Notes: a model not told the origin generated them from the sequence alone. A stretch of 64,000 nucleotides of DNA from Corynebacterium camporealensis (GCF_000980815.1 NZ_CP011311.1:2008773-2072772), one strand, 5' to 3'; counted from the first letter of the stretch, positions 45,931 to 55,426 are shown. Program-made: numbers and translations.

Positions 45931-46460
45931 ATGAGCAGCAATTGGCAGCCGGTAGAACGCGCAACGGGCATCAGCAAGCAGCAGTGGTTGGAGTTCTTCG
46001 AGCCACACAAGGACAAAGACCATAAAGAGCTCGCGCAGCTGGCGTTGGAGTATGTCGCAGAAAAAGCGCCGGAGTGTAATCAGGGCTGGTGGGCGCAGTA
46101 CGCGACCATTAATTACGAAGAGATTCTGGGGCGGCGCAAGCCGGGACAGCGATCGGATGGAAAGTATGGTGCGTCGGCATCGAAGACGTTGCCGGGGGTC
46201 GCGAGGAGATCGTGGTGGCGTGGGCTGCGTGGGCAGAAGAAAATTTAGGCCTGGTCGGCACGGTGACGTCGTCGGAGAAGTGGCATTATTGGCGTGCCAA
46301 GCTGGGCGATGTCCCACTGAACGCCAACTTATCCAGCAAGGCTGCGGAGAAGACGGTGCTGGCGTTGGAGGCGCGGAAGATTGAGAGCAAAGAAGCCCCG
46401 GACGCGCTCAAAGAGCAGATCCGCGGCTATCTCAAGGAGTTTGCTAGCGCGCTGAATTAG
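45931..46460 (+). pseudogene. DUF4287 / SRPBCC-like gene broken by a frameshift
   Basis: Two overlapping frames together make one protein. The first (from ATG 45931) has the DUF4287-like start VERATGISKQQWLEFFE, then WWAQYATINYEEILGRRKPGQ and YGASASKTLPG. The second frame continues with REEIVVAWAAWAEENLG and WHYWRAKLGDV, an AHSA1/SRPBCC-like domain to 46460. Adding one G to the GGGGG run at 46194-46198 would join them as TLPGGREEIVVAW. As given, translation ends at 46248. It could be a real mutation, a slippage site or a sequencing error. The stop overlaps that of purC (TTAG). Confidence 0.75.
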
Positions 46461-47353
46461 CCGCCGAGGTAGTCGGCGAAGCGCTTGCCGGAGAGGCGCT
46501 CGTAGGCCTCGATGTAGCGCAGGCGGGTGGCCGAGACGACATCGTCAGGCAGTGCTGGCGGAGTGGTGTCGCTGGCAGCGTCCCAGCCTGAGGCCGGGGA
46601 GGTCAGCCAGTTGCGCACGTACTGCTTGTCGAAGGAAGGCTGGACCTCACCTTCGACGTAGGAATCCGCAGGCCAGTAGCGAGAAGAGTCCGGGGTAAGG
46701 ACTTCGTCGGCAAGAACGAGGTTGCCGTCAGTGTCCAGGCCGAACTCGAACTTGGTATCAGCCAGGATGATGCCGCGCTCTTCGGCGATGGCGGCGGCCT
46801 TGCTGTAGATCTGCAAGGTGGCATCGCGCAGCTGCTCTGCGCGCTCTTGGCCGAGCTTGTCCGCGACGACGTCGAAGGAGACGTTCTCGTCGTGCTCGCC
46901 CTGCTCAGCCTTGGTTGCTGGGGTGAAGATTGGCTCCGGGAGACGGGATGCTTCCTGCAGGCCCTCCGGCAACTCGATGCCGCAGACGGTGCCGTTGGCC
47001 TTGTACTCCTTCAGGCCTGAACCGGTGAGGTAGCCACGAGCGACGCACTCGAAAGGCAGCATGTCGAGTTTGTGCACAACCATGGCGCGGCCAAGGACCT
47101 CGTCGGGGATGCGCTCGTCGTCAAGCGGGCCTGCCAGGTGGTTCGGGAAATCGATGGAGTCGAAGAAGAACTGCGAAGTGGCAGTTAGCACGCGGCCCTT
47201 ATCCGGAATGGCCGGGTCGAGGGCATGGTCGTAGGCCGAGATTCGGTCGGAGACCACCATGAGCAAGGTGTTGTCGTCGACTTCGTAGATATCGCGCACC
47301 TTGCCGGAAGCCAAGTGCTTATAGGTAGAAAGCTCAGGTCGCATATCAGTCAT
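46457..47353 (-). CDS. purC: Phosphoribosylaminoimidazole-succinocarboxamide synthase
   Basis: A 298-aa SAICAR synthetase. Conserved segments are [45 protein letters not shown], and [32 protein letters not shown] (quoted in parts). It lies 9 bases after purB on the same strand and is likely co-transcribed. Confidence 0.97.
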   Translation of the reverse strand: MTDMRPELSTYKHLASGKVRDIYEVDDNTLLMVVSDRISAYDHALDPAIPDKGRVLTATSQFFFDSIDFPNHLAGPLDDERIPDEVLGRAMVVHKLDMLPFECVARGYLTGSGLKEYKANGTVCGIELPEGLQEASRLPEPIFTPATKAEQGEHDENVSFDVVADKLGQERAEQLRDATLQIYSKAAAIAEERGIILADTKFEFGLDTDGNLVLADEVLTPDSSRYWPADSYVEGEVQPSFDKQYVRNWLTSPASGWDAASDTTPPALPDDVVSATRLRYIEAYERLSGKRFADYLGG

Positions 47354-47362
47354 CCTTTCGCG

Positions 47363-48793
47363 TTAAAGAATCTCACCTGGGGTGTAGTTGGCAGCCTGCG
47401 GATGCTCATCGACTAGGTTCTGGATGCGGTTGAGCACCTGGGAGACCTGGGACTCGGCAGCGCCGATGAAGGCGTGCTTGTCCGCGAGGGCATCGTTAAG
47501 CGCCTGCTCATCCAGCGGAAGGCGCTCATCGGCAGCCAAGCGCTGCACCAGGTCCTGGTCGGCGCCGTTTTCGCGCATGTTCAGCGCCACAGCAACGGCA
47601 TTTTCCTTGATGACCTCGTGTGCGGTCTCACGGCCGACCCCGGCGCGCACCGCCGCCATGAGGATGCGGGTGGTGGCCAGGAAGGGCAGGTAACGCTCCA
47701 GCTCACGGTCAATCATCGCCGGGAAGGCGCCGAACTCATCGAGCACGGTGAGGAAGGTTTCGAACTGGCCATCCAGGGCGAAGAAGGCATCGGGAAGCGC
47801 AACGCGGCGCACGACGGAGCAGAAGACGTCGCCTTCGTTCCACTGCTGGCCAGCCAGGTCAGCGACCATGGTGAGGTAGCCGCGCAGGATGACCTGCAGA
47901 CCCCCGACGCGCTCACAGGAACGGGCATTCATCTTGTGCGGCATTGCGGAGGAACCGACTTGGCCTTCCTTGAAGCCCTCGGTGACGGTCTCGTTGCCGG
48001 CCATAAGGCGGATGGTGGTGGCCAGGGAGGATGGCGCGGCACCCAGCTGGACCAGCGCGGATACGGCGTCGAAGTCCAGGGAACGCGGGTAGACCTGGCC
48101 GACGGAGTTGAAGATGCGGTGGAAGCCGAGGTGATCCGCAATGGCAGTCTCCAGGGAGGCCAGCTTGTCCTGGCTGCCGCCCATCAGATCCAGCATGTCC
48201 TGGGAGGTACCCATCGGGCCCTTGATGCCGCGCAGCGGGTAGCGGCCCAGCAGCTCCTCGACGCGCTCGATACCGAGCAGCATTTCATCGCCTGCGCTGG
48301 CAAAACGCTTACCCAGGGTCGTGGCCTGCGCGGCGACGTTGTGCGAGCGTCCAGCCATGACCAGGGTCTGGTATTCCGCAGCATGCTTGCCGATGCGCGC
48401 CAGCACCGCAATCGCCTTATCGCGGATGAGCTGCAGCGAGGAACGAATCTGCAGCTGCTCGACATTCTCGGTCAGGTCACGGCTGGTCATTCCCTTGTGG
48501 ATGTGCTCGTATCCAGCCAGGGCGTTGAACTCCTCGATGCGTGCCTTCACATCATGGCGGGTCACTCGCTCACGGTCAGCGATGGATTCCAGGTCAACCT
48601 GGTCGACGACCGCCTCGTAGGCGTCGATGGCCTCAGCGGGAATGTCCACGCCGAGGTTCTTCTGGGCGCGCATGACTGCGATCCACAGCTGACGCTCGAG
48701 GATGATTTTGTGCTCCGGGCTCCAGATTTCGGTGAGCTCTGCGGAAGCATAGCGGGAGGAAAGGACGTTGGAAATTTTCTTCTGTTCAGCCAC
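47363..48793 (-). CDS. purB: Adenylosuccinate lyase
   Basis: A 476-aa fumarase-superfamily enzyme acting twice in purine synthesis. It has KGMTSRDLTENVEQLQ, AGRSHNVAAQATTLGKRFA and the signature GSSAMPHKMNARSCER with the flexible-loop Ser. The GTG 48793 start gives MAEQKKISNV; AATAAT lies 7 nt upstream. The longer open frame to 48880 is an Arg-rich artefact. Confidence 0.96.
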   Translation of the reverse strand: MAEQKKISNVLSSRYASAELTEIWSPEHKIILERQLWIAVMRAQKNLGVDIPAEAIDAYEAVVDQVDLESIADRERVTRHDVKARIEEFNALAGYEHIHKGMTSRDLTENVEQLQIRSSLQLIRDKAIAVLARIGKHAAEYQTLVMAGRSHNVAAQATTLGKRFASAGDEMLLGIERVEELLGRYPLRGIKGPMGTSQDMLDLMGGSQDKLASLETAIADHLGFHRIFNSVGQVYPRSLDFDAVSALVQLGAAPSSLATTIRLMAGNETVTEGFKEGQVGSSAMPHKMNARSCERVGGLQVILRGYLTMVADLAGQQWNEGDVFCSVVRRVALPDAFFALDGQFETFLTVLDEFGAFPAMIDRELERYLPFLATTRILMAAVRAGVGRETAHEVIKENAVAVALNMRENGADQDLVQRLAADERLPLDEQALNDALADKHAFIGAAESQVSQVLNRIQNLVDEHPQAANYTPGEIL

Positions 48794-48842
48794 GACAAGT
48801 ATTATTCCACGCCTTTCGCCCCGCCGGGGGCGAAGGGGAGCC

Positions 48843-50120
48843 CTAGATGGAGATCTCACCATCCTGCGCACGCTTGCCAATGTCCCGACGGTAGAAACCG
48901 CCCTCCAACTTCAGCCCTTCCAGCACGTCATAGGCCTTCTCGCGGGCCTCGGCCAGTGTGGAGCCTGCGCCGAGGACGTTGAGCACGCGACCGCCGTTGG
49001 CAACGACGTTGTTGTCCTCATCCAGCTTGGTACCTGCGTGCAGGACGCGCTGCGGGTCGTCGAGGCCTTCGCCTTCGATGACTCCACCCTTGCGCGGGGA
49101 AGCCGGGTAGCCTTCGGCGGCCAGGACGACGGTGACGGCGTAGCCATCCTTCCACTTGAGTGGTTCGAGCTCTGCAAGCTTGCCGGTGGCGGTGGCGTTG
49201 AGTGCTTCTGCCAGCGGGGATTCCAGCAGCGACAGCACTGCCTGGGTTTCCGGGTCACCGAAACGGCAGTTGAACTCGACAACAGCTGGGCCTTCTGGGC
49301 CCCAGGCCAGACCCGCGTAGAGCAAACCGTTGTACGGAGTGCCGCGCTTGACCATTTCCTTGGCTACTGGCTCGCAGACTTCCTTGACGATGCGCTCGAC
49401 ACCATCTTCTGGCAACCATGGCAGCGGGGTGTATGCACCCATGCCTCCGGTGTTCGGGCCTTCGTCGTTGTCGTAGGCACGCTTGTGGTCTTGGGCCGGC
49501 AGCAGCGGCACGACGGTTTCACCATCGACCAGGCAGAACAGCGATACTTCCGGGCCTTCCAGGAAGGATTCCAGCAGCACCGGGTTACCAGCAGAATGCA
49601 CTGCGTGAATGTGGTCGAGGGCGACGCTGCGGTCCTCGGTCACCACAACACCCTTGCCGCCGGCCAGGCCGTCATCCTTGACGACGTAGTGCGGACCAAA
49701 GCGGTCCAGCGCTGCTGCGATCTCATCGTCGCTGGCATCCGGGCTGACCTGCTCGGCGCGCGCGGTGGCGACATCGGCAGCTGCCATAACATCCTTAGCA
49801 AAGGCCTTGGAGCCTTCAATCTGGGCGGCTTCCTTGCTCGGGCCAAACACGGCAATGCCCTGCTCGCGCAGCACGTCAGCCACGCCTGCGACCAGTGGCA
49901 CCTCCGGGCCTACGACGACGAGCTCTGCCTCAATCTTCTGGGCCAGCTCCAGCATGCGTGCCGGGTCGTCGACCTGCGAGTACTCCGAGTGGTTGGTGGC
50001 CAACTCCGCAAACGCTGGGGCACCCGGTGCGGCGTGCAGCTCCGTCGTCAAAGAATCGGCGTGAAGTCCTTTCAGCAGGGCGTGTTCACGGCCGCCCGAA
50101 CCGATAACAAGAATGCGCAT
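48843..50120 (-). CDS. purD: Phosphoribosylamine-glycine ligase
   Basis: A 425-aa ATP-grasp ligase (GARS). It has [18 protein letters not shown] at the N-terminus, LAGGKGVVV in the ATP-grasp core and [15 protein letters not shown] in the metal site. ATG 50120 is chosen because TAAGAT (50128-50133) is exactly 7 nt before it. Its stop lies about 50 bases upstream of purB, so purD-purB-purC may form one transcription unit. Divergent leaderless promoter with the HIT gene. Confidence 0.97.
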   Translation of the reverse strand: MRILVIGSGGREHALLKGLHADSLTTELHAAPGAPAFAELATNHSEYSQVDDPARMLELAQKIEAELVVVGPEVPLVAGVADVLREQGIAVFGPSKEAAQIEGSKAFAKDVMAAADVATARAEQVSPDASDDEIAAALDRFGPHYVVKDDGLAGGKGVVVTEDRSVALDHIHAVHSAGNPVLLESFLEGPEVSLFCLVDGETVVPLLPAQDHKRAYDNDEGPNTGGMGAYTPLPWLPEDGVERIVKEVCEPVAKEMVKRGTPYNGLLYAGLAWGPEGPAVVEFNCRFGDPETQAVLSLLESPLAEALNATATGKLAELEPLKWKDGYAVTVVLAAEGYPASPRKGGVIEGEGLDDPQRVLHAGTKLDEDNNVVANGGRVLNVLGAGSTLAEAREKAYDVLEGLKLEGGFYRRDIGKRAQDGEISI

Positions 50121-50154
50121 GCCCATCATCTTAACGGGCGGTAACCTTGGCTTC

Positions 50155-50583
50155 ATGGCTTCTGTATTTACCAAGATCATCGAAGGCGATTTGCCGGGCC
50201 GCTTCGTCTACCGCGACGACGTATGCGTGGCCTTTTTGTCCATTGAACCCCTGCGCTACGGCCACACCCTGGTCCTGCCAATCAAGGAGGTCGACCGCTG
50301 GACCGACCTCGACACTGAGACCTGGGCACACCTTAATGAGGTGGCGCAGAAAGTCGGCAACGCCGTCAAGGACGGCTGGTCCTCCTCACGCGCGGCCTAC
50401 ATCATCGCCGGCTTCGACGTACCGCACACCCACATCCACATCTTCCCCACCGACAAGATGGAAGAGTACGACTTCAGCAAGGCACTAGATGCCGATGCCA
50501 CCGACCCCAACGCCATGGACGAAGCAGCAACCCGCATTCGCCAGCACTTGGGCACCAACGCCGAGGGGTATCCGGAAAACTAA
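50155..50583 (+). CDS. HIT-family nucleotide-binding protein
   Basis: A 142-aa histidine-triad hydrolase. It has [18 protein letters not shown] at the start and the triad [10 protein letters not shown]. Likely acts on AMP-linked nucleotides; the natural substrate is unknown. TAACCT (50142-50147) is exactly 7 nt before ATG 50155. Its TAA stop is in the loop of an 11-bp perfect hairpin (50568-50595). Confidence 0.94.
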   Translation: MASVFTKIIEGDLPGRFVYRDDVCVAFLSIEPLRYGHTLVLPIKEVDRWTDLDTETWAHLNEVAQKVGNAVKDGWSSSRAAYIIAGFDVPHTHIHIFPTDKMEEYDFSKALDADATDPNAMDEAATRIRQHLGTNAEGYPEN

Positions 50584-50595
50584 GTTTCCGGATAC
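50568..50595 (+). terminator. Stop-centred hairpin ending the HIT gene
   Basis: Perfect arms GTATCCGGAAA and TTTCCGGATAC with loop ACTAAG that contains the TAA stop. No T run. Probably a U-less terminator between the HIT gene and the convergent phoS. Confidence 0.6.
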
Positions 50596-50622
50596 GTAGG
50601 AATGCTTCGGGGTACGTAGAAA

Positions 50623-52035
50623 TCAGTCCGACGCTGGTAAGCGGATGGTGAACTTCGCGCCCTCGTCGGGTGCGGAGGTCACCGAGATGCTGCCGCCATG
50701 TTGTTCGACGAGCGATTTCACGATTGCTAGGCCCAGACCGGAGCCGCCCGTGTCACGGGTGCGTGAGGTATCAGCGCGGTAGAAGCGCTCGAAGATGTGG
50801 CTGGCATCTTCTGGGGTCATGCCCTTGCCGTCGTCGATGACGTTGATGAGCACGTCGTCGTCCTCGCGGCGCAGCTCCACTTGGACCTTGGCCTCCTCAC
50901 CGCCGTGCTTGATGCCGTTGGCAATCAAGTTGAGCAGTACTTGATGCAGGCGATCGGGGTCGCCGTTGACCAGGGGGATGGACTGGGTCTTGTTGATGAC
51001 CTGAATGTCACGATCGGGGAAGGCAGCGCGTGCCGAAGAACCGGCCGAGAGTGCCAGTTCCAGCAAGTCCACCGTGCGCAGATCCAGGCGCGAGCCTTCC
51101 GCGCGGGTCAGGGCCAGCAGGTCCTCGACCAGCAAGGACATGCGGGTGGCCTCGCCGTCGATTTTGCTGAAGACGCGGTCGACATCGTTAGTTGCACCGG
51201 AGCGATACAACTCGGTGTAGCCGCGCAGGCTGGTCAGCGGGGTGCGCAGCTCATGGGAAGCATCGCCGACGAAGCGGCGCATCTGCTCCTCTTTTTCTTG
51301 TGCTTCCAGCACGGAATTCTGCAAGCGCGCCAGCATGATGTTCAGCGCGGCAGACAGCTGACCGACCTCAGTGTGCAGCGGCCACTCGGGCACGCGGCGA
51401 TCCAGGTCGCCGGCGGCAATCTGGGAGGCAGTCTTTTCCACCACGCGCAGCGGGCGCAGTGCTCTCCGCACGACCCAATAACCCACACCAGCGATGATAA
51501 GTAGGACGAGGGCGACAATCATGACCTGTACAATGGCCAGGCCACGCAGGATTTCCTGCTCACCGGAGAGGTTCTTCGCCACCACGATGATGGCACCATT
51601 GCGCTCCACGGCCATGGCACGCCACTGCTGATTGGAGCTGTCTTCTTCGACAGAGCCAATGGTGTCCGGCGGGCCATTAATGACCAGATCGCGGGCATCG
51701 AGAGTCATGGCCGCGGAACCGAAGTAGCGAATGGAGCCGTCTTGGTAGCTGAGCACCGCGAAGTCAGAAGGCGGGCGGCGCGACATGTCGACGCTGTAGC
51801 TATCAGCGCTCATGTTTACTGCCCAGCCGTTGGTAGCCTCGACGAGTTCTTGGTCCACGTTGCTAAACAGCACGTTGCGCATGATGGACGAGACGGCCAG
51901 CGAGCTAAAGGCCAAGCCCAGCGCAGAAACCACTACCACCGCCAGGACCAGCCAGGTACGCAGCGGCAACGCTTTGGGTCGCTGCATCCTAGGCTTTTTG
52001 GCCGAGGTCGGCTGAGCGGTATCGGACGAGGTCAT
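50623..52035 (-). CDS. phoS: Phosphate-responsive sensor kinase PhoS
   Basis: A 470-aa sensor kinase with TM1 at about 28-50, an extracytoplasmic domain of about 115 aa, TM2 at about 167-189 and a HAMP domain. His261 is in RRFVGDASHELRTPL; the ATPase has NLIANGIKHG, DDGKGM and GGSGLGLAIV. It follows the regulator by 20 bases. The gene pair and its sequence class match the phosphate-starvation PhoR-PhoS system of C. glutamicum (regulator PhoR, kinase PhoS). The assignment rests on recall and context. Confidence 0.82.
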   Translation of the reverse strand: MTSSDTAQPTSAKKPRMQRPKALPLRTWLVLAVVVVSALGLAFSSLAVSSIMRNVLFSNVDQELVEATNGWAVNMSADSYSVDMSRRPPSDFAVLSYQDGSIRYFGSAAMTLDARDLVINGPPDTIGSVEEDSSNQQWRAMAVERNGAIIVVAKNLSGEQEILRGLAIVQVMIVALVLLIIAGVGYWVVRRALRPLRVVEKTASQIAAGDLDRRVPEWPLHTEVGQLSAALNIMLARLQNSVLEAQEKEEQMRRFVGDASHELRTPLTSLRGYTELYRSGATNDVDRVFSKIDGEATRMSLLVEDLLALTRAEGSRLDLRTVDLLELALSAGSSARAAFPDRDIQVINKTQSIPLVNGDPDRLHQVLLNLIANGIKHGGEEAKVQVELRREDDDVLINVIDDGKGMTPEDASHIFERFYRADTSRTRDTGGSGLGLAIVKSLVEQHGGSISVTSAPDEGAKFTIRLPASD

Positions 52036-52055
52036 ATAAGGACTACCCTAGCGTC

Positions 52056-52760
52056 TTAGGAGCGCGGCTTACGCAGCACGTAGCCCACACCGCGGACGGT
52101 GTGAATCAGCGGAGTATCGCCGGTATCAACCTTGCGGCGCAGGTAAGAAATGTAGGACTCAACCACATTGCCGTCGCCGCCGAAGTCGTAGTGCCAGACG
52201 TTGTCCAGAATCTTGGCCTTGGACAGCACGACTTCCTTGTTCTGCATCAGGTAGCGCAACAGGTTGAACTCAGTCGGAGAAAGCTCAATGATTTCGCCGG
52301 CCTTGGTGACCTCGTGGGTGTCGTCGTTAAGCGTGAGGTCTGCATAGGTGATGGTGGCATCGCCAGCTTCGTCTTCTGCCACCTGGCCGCGGCGCAGGAT
52401 AACGCGCAGGCGGGTGATGACCTCTTCCAGGCTAAACGGCTTGGTGACGTAATCGTCCGCGCCAATGGTCAGGCCGTGAATGCGCTGGTCGACGCTGTCC
52501 TTAGCAGTCAGGTACAGCACCGGACCTTCCAGGCCTTCGTTGCGCAGCTTGCCCAATAGCTCAAAGCCATCCATGCCCGGCATCATCACGTCCAGGATGT
52601 AAGCGTCCGGGTTAATCTCACGCGCGATGCGCAGGGCTTCATTACCCGAGTTCGCGCTGTGTACGTCGAATCCCTGGAACTTCAGGGACACGGTCAAAAG
52701 CTCGACAATGTTTGGCTCGTCATCAACGACGAGCACCTTTACGTCTTTGTTGTCCTCCAT
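52056..52760 (-). CDS. phoR: Response regulator PhoR (phosphate starvation)
   Basis: A 234-aa OmpR-family regulator with receiver residues Asp13-Asp14, phospho-acceptor Asp57 (YILDVMMPGMDG), LTAKD and KPFSLEEV. The winged helix has LSPTEFNLLRYLMQNKEVVLSKAKIL and YISYLRRKVD. Note that corynebacterial PhoR is the regulator, not the kinase. A strong AAAAGGAG precedes the ATG. It probably binds the pstS Pho box at 18.23-18.25 kb. Confidence 0.85.
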   Translation of the reverse strand: MEDNKDVKVLVVDDEPNIVELLTVSLKFQGFDVHSANSGNEALRIAREINPDAYILDVMMPGMDGFELLGKLRNEGLEGPVLYLTAKDSVDQRIHGLTIGADDYVTKPFSLEEVITRLRVILRRGQVAEDEAGDATITYADLTLNDDTHEVTKAGEIIELSPTEFNLLRYLMQNKEVVLSKAKILDNVWHYDFGGDGNVVESYISYLRRKVDTGDTPLIHTVRGVGYVLRKPRS

Positions 52761-52911
52761 GTTTAGCTCCTTTTCTAGCTAATTCAGGCCGCTGGCAAAC
52801 CCCCGCGATCTCTACTGAAAGCACATTCTTACACTCATGCCATCGGTTGCACTTAAGAGACTCTGTGTACTGTCTGTGAGACTAAATTCTACCGCGCAAG
52901 TTTTGAAACTA

Positions 52912-52931
52912 TAACGAACGTTCGTTAAAGT
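52912..52931 (+). promoter_or_regulatory. Palindromic operator overlapping the efflux-gene promoter
   Basis: TAACGAACGTTCGTTA (52912-52927) is a perfect 16-base palindrome. The likely -10 TAAAGT (52926-52931) overlaps its right end, and ATG 52940 follows 8 nt later. A TetR encoded at the end of this operon is the obvious repressor candidate. The rest of the 179-base gap to phoR shows no gene. Confidence 0.7.
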
Positions 52932-52939
52932 AACGGCTC

Positions 52940-54442
52940 ATGAACAAGCGCCTTAATAGGGCACTCCGGGACTACACCCGCGAGTCCACTCCCGTGCAGC
53001 GATGGACCTTCTTCGCGTTCATTTCGCTTGGCCTGCTGATGATCGGCCTGGACAACTCGATCCTCTACACCGCCCTGCCACAACTGAGTGAGCAGCTCGG
53101 CGCAACGGAGACACAGCAGCTGTGGATCATCAATGCCTACGCGCTGGTCATCTCCGGTTTGTTGCTGGGCACCGGCACCCTCGGTGACCGCGTGGGCCAC
53201 CGCCGCATGTTCCTCATCGGTCTGGTCATTTTCGGCATTGCGTCGCTGACCGCCGCTTTCGCCCCGAATGCCTGGGCACTGGTTGCTGCCCGCGCCTTCC
53301 TGGGCTTTGGTGCCGCGGTCATGATGCCCGCTACCCTGGCGCTGATTCGCCACACCTTCGCCGATGAGGTTGAGCGCAACACCGCCATCGGCATTTGGGG
53401 TTCTGCCGCGGTCACCGGCGCTGCCGCGGGCCCGACCGTCGGCGGCTTCCTCCTAGAGCACTTCTGGTGGGGCTCGGTCTTCCTCATCAACGTGCCGATC
53501 ACCATCGTCGCGTTCCTCTTCACCCTGTGGCTCGGCCCGCCGAACCAACCCAACCCGGACAAGCACTGGGACTTCCCTTCCGCGTTCTACGCACTGGTCA
53601 CGCTCACCTCGCTAGTGCTGGCTATCAAGACTGCCGCTAGCACCAATCCGAACTGGGCGGGCGTCGCCGTCGCCGCGTTGGTCTGCATTGTCTTCGGCAC
53701 GATCTTCGCCCGTCGTCAGCACAAGCTCGACGACCCACTGCTGCTTTTCGATATCTTCCGCTCCCGCATATTCACCGGCGGCGTCCTTGCTGCCGGTGGC
53801 GCGATGTTTGCACTGGCTGGCCTGGAAATGACCACCACGCAGAAACTCCAGCTCGTCGACCTCTTCAGCCCATTGGAGGCGGGTCTGATCATCTCGGGTA
53901 TGGCTGTGGCTGCCATTCCCTCATCAGCTGCCGGCGGCGCCCTCCTGCACCGCGTCGGTTTCTTACCACTGATTAGCGGCGGCTTTGTCGTCCTCGCCTG
54001 TGCCATGGGCACTGCTTGGTGGGCTGGTCGCCATGACATCTTCTGGCTCTTCGCCGTGGCCATGATCATCGGTGGCCTGGGCACAGGCTTTGCGATGTCC
54101 GTCTGCTCCACCGCCATCATCGGCGGTGCACCACTCAACCGCACCGGCATGGCCGCTGGCGTCGAGGAGGTCTCTTACGAGTTCGGTACGCTCATCTCTA
54201 TTGCACTGACCGGTTCGATGTTGCCACTGCTCATGGAGCTGAACCTGCCTGCTGAGCACGCCGCGCTAGATGTTTCCGCGCTCTACGACCCGGCCACGCA
54301 ACCCCTGGCGGCGCCTGCATTTAACGATGCCTACCTCAGCATCGTCGCTTTCCTCGCCGTCTTTGTCCTTATCCTCGCCGCGGTCACCGCCTGGTGCTTC
54401 CGCGATAACCCCAAGTCAGGTGGCGCCCATGCCGCGCACTAG
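52940..54442 (+). CDS. MFS multidrug efflux transporter (DHA2, 14 helices)
   Basis: A 500-aa transporter of the EmrB/QacA type. The motif A loop is GDRVGHRRMFLIGLV, the antiporter motif C region is GAAAGPTVGGFLLEHFWW, and DNSILYTALPQL at helix 1 matches motif D1 of DHA2. Likely proton-driven drug export; substrates unknown. The transcript is probably leaderless (TAAAGT 8 nt upstream). It overlaps the TetR gene by 14 bases. Confidence 0.9.
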   Translation: MNKRLNRALRDYTRESTPVQRWTFFAFISLGLLMIGLDNSILYTALPQLSEQLGATETQQLWIINAYALVISGLLLGTGTLGDRVGHRRMFLIGLVIFGIASLTAAFAPNAWALVAARAFLGFGAAVMMPATLALIRHTFADEVERNTAIGIWGSAAVTGAAAGPTVGGFLLEHFWWGSVFLINVPITIVAFLFTLWLGPPNQPNPDKHWDFPSAFYALVTLTSLVLAIKTAASTNPNWAGVAVAALVCIVFGTIFARRQHKLDDPLLLFDIFRSRIFTGGVLAAGGAMFALAGLEMTTTQKLQLVDLFSPLEAGLIISGMAVAAIPSSAAGGALLHRVGFLPLISGGFVVLACAMGTAWWAGRHDIFWLFAVAMIIGGLGTGFAMSVCSTAIIGGAPLNRTGMAAGVEEVSYEFGTLISIALTGSMLPLLMELNLPAEHAALDVSALYDPATQPLAAPAFNDAYLSIVAFLAVFVLILAAVTAWCFRDNPKSGGAHAAH

Positions 54443-54962
54443 TAAGAAAGACCTCGCCCTCGCTGCTGCTTTAGACATCCTTGGTGAAACCCTCAGCATC
54501 AGCGACATCACCTACGACAGTCTGTCGAAGGCCACCGGAATCACCAAGTCCGGTCTCATCTACCACTTCCCGGACCGACACAGCATGCTCGTGGAACTCC
54601 ACCACTACTGTGCTGGCCGGTGGGAAAAAGAACTCGAGTCTTTAGCTGGCGATAGCGCTGACAACCTCACCCCGGAGCAGCGCTACCGCGCCAGCATGCG
54701 CTCCATGGCCAAGAACGATCCTCTGGTCGAGTTGCTCATGAGCATCCACGCCGAAACCCACCCCGATTACTTCGCCGCCTGGCATGGTGTGACCACCCGC
54801 TGGCTTCCCGATCCTTCCGACGACAACATCGACCCCGACCTACTCCTGCGCAGCCTCATCGCCCAGGGCCTCTGGGTCCACGACCACCTCAACGAGCGGA
54901 AACTCTCCCCCGCCAACCGCGAGCGCATCACAGCCAAGCTCCTCGGCGAAGAAGAAAACTAG
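54429..54962 (+). CDS. TetR-family repressor
   Basis: A 177-aa regulator with an N-terminal helix-turn-helix (ITYDSLSKATGITKSGLIYHFPDRHSMLVEL in parts) and a helical ligand domain. ATG 54429 lies inside the end of the transporter gene, so the two are co-expressed and the repressor probably controls its own operon through the palindrome at 52912-52927. The open frame upstream of it (from 54270) is a shadow of the transporter. Confidence 0.88.
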   Translation: MPRTSKKDLALAAALDILGETLSISDITYDSLSKATGITKSGLIYHFPDRHSMLVELHHYCAGRWEKELESLAGDSADNLTPEQRYRASMRSMAKNDPLVELLMSIHAETHPDYFAAWHGVTTRWLPDPSDDNIDPDLLLRSLIAQGLWVHDHLNERKLSPANRERITAKLLGEEEN

Positions 54963-55019
54963 CCCCCGCGAGGCTAAACAAGCTTGTCTATCCTGGGTGT
55001 CAACGATGGGAGCGAAACC

Positions 55020-55331
55020 ATGACCTCGAATACGAACTCTACGCTCATTGCACCAACTCACCCCGGCGAAGTCCTACTTAAAGACTTCATCGAGGGTTTT
55101 GGAATCACCCAAGACAAGCTTGCAACTTCTATAAAAGTCCCGGCGCGCCGGATTAACGAGATTGTCCACGGCAAGCGCAGCATCACCGCCGATACTGCAC
55201 TTCGCCTTGCGCGTTACTTCGGAACCACCGAGAACTATTGGATGAGCCTTCAATCCGACTATGAACTTCGCATCGGCCGTTCCAAACTCGAAGAACAACT
55301 ACAGGACATCGTCCCGATTAGCGCTGCCTAG
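55020..55331 (+). CDS. HigA-family antitoxin (orphan)
   Basis: A 103-aa Xre-type DNA-binding protein with HPGEVLLKDFIEGFGITQDKLA, VPARRINEIVHGKRSITADTALRLARYFGTT in the HTH and NYWMSLQSDYEL at the end, the typical HigA signature. GGGAGCGAAACC precedes the ATG. A HigB toxin would normally sit just upstream, but only 57 bases separate it from tetR and no toxin frame is there or downstream. It may be a stand-alone regulator or a relic. Confidence 0.85.
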   Translation: MTSNTNSTLIAPTHPGEVLLKDFIEGFGITQDKLATSIKVPARRINEIVHGKRSITADTALRLARYFGTTENYWMSLQSDYELRIGRSKLEEQLQDIVPISAA

Positions 55332-55411
55332 CCCTTCCGCCCTGCCCGATGTCTAAGTCGTGTCCAAGTTCAACACGTTTTGGCCCAAAACCTGCGGCAG
55401 CAGCCAGGAAC

Positions 55412-55426
55412 GCGGAGCAAAAGGAC
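55412..55426. repeat. Dispersed repeat GCGGAGCAAAAGG, copy A
   Basis: The core GCGGAGCAAAAGG occurs here and at two other places in the window (61528-61540 on the opposite strand, 62563-62575). The surrounding bases of this copy and the 61.5-kb copy also resemble each other (AGCCA..AACGCGGAGCAAAAGG). It lies in the 190-base gap between higA and the next gene, which otherwise shows nothing. Confidence 0.5.

Noticed and set aside
46190..46215. Programmed -1 ribosomal frameshift in the DUF4287-like gene
   Set aside because: No standard X-XXY-YYZ slippery heptamer in the zero frame and no clear downstream stem; a lost base is the simpler reading.
54963..55019. Remnant of a higB toxin before higA
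   Set aside because: The 57 bases are too short and show no RelE-like residues in any frame.
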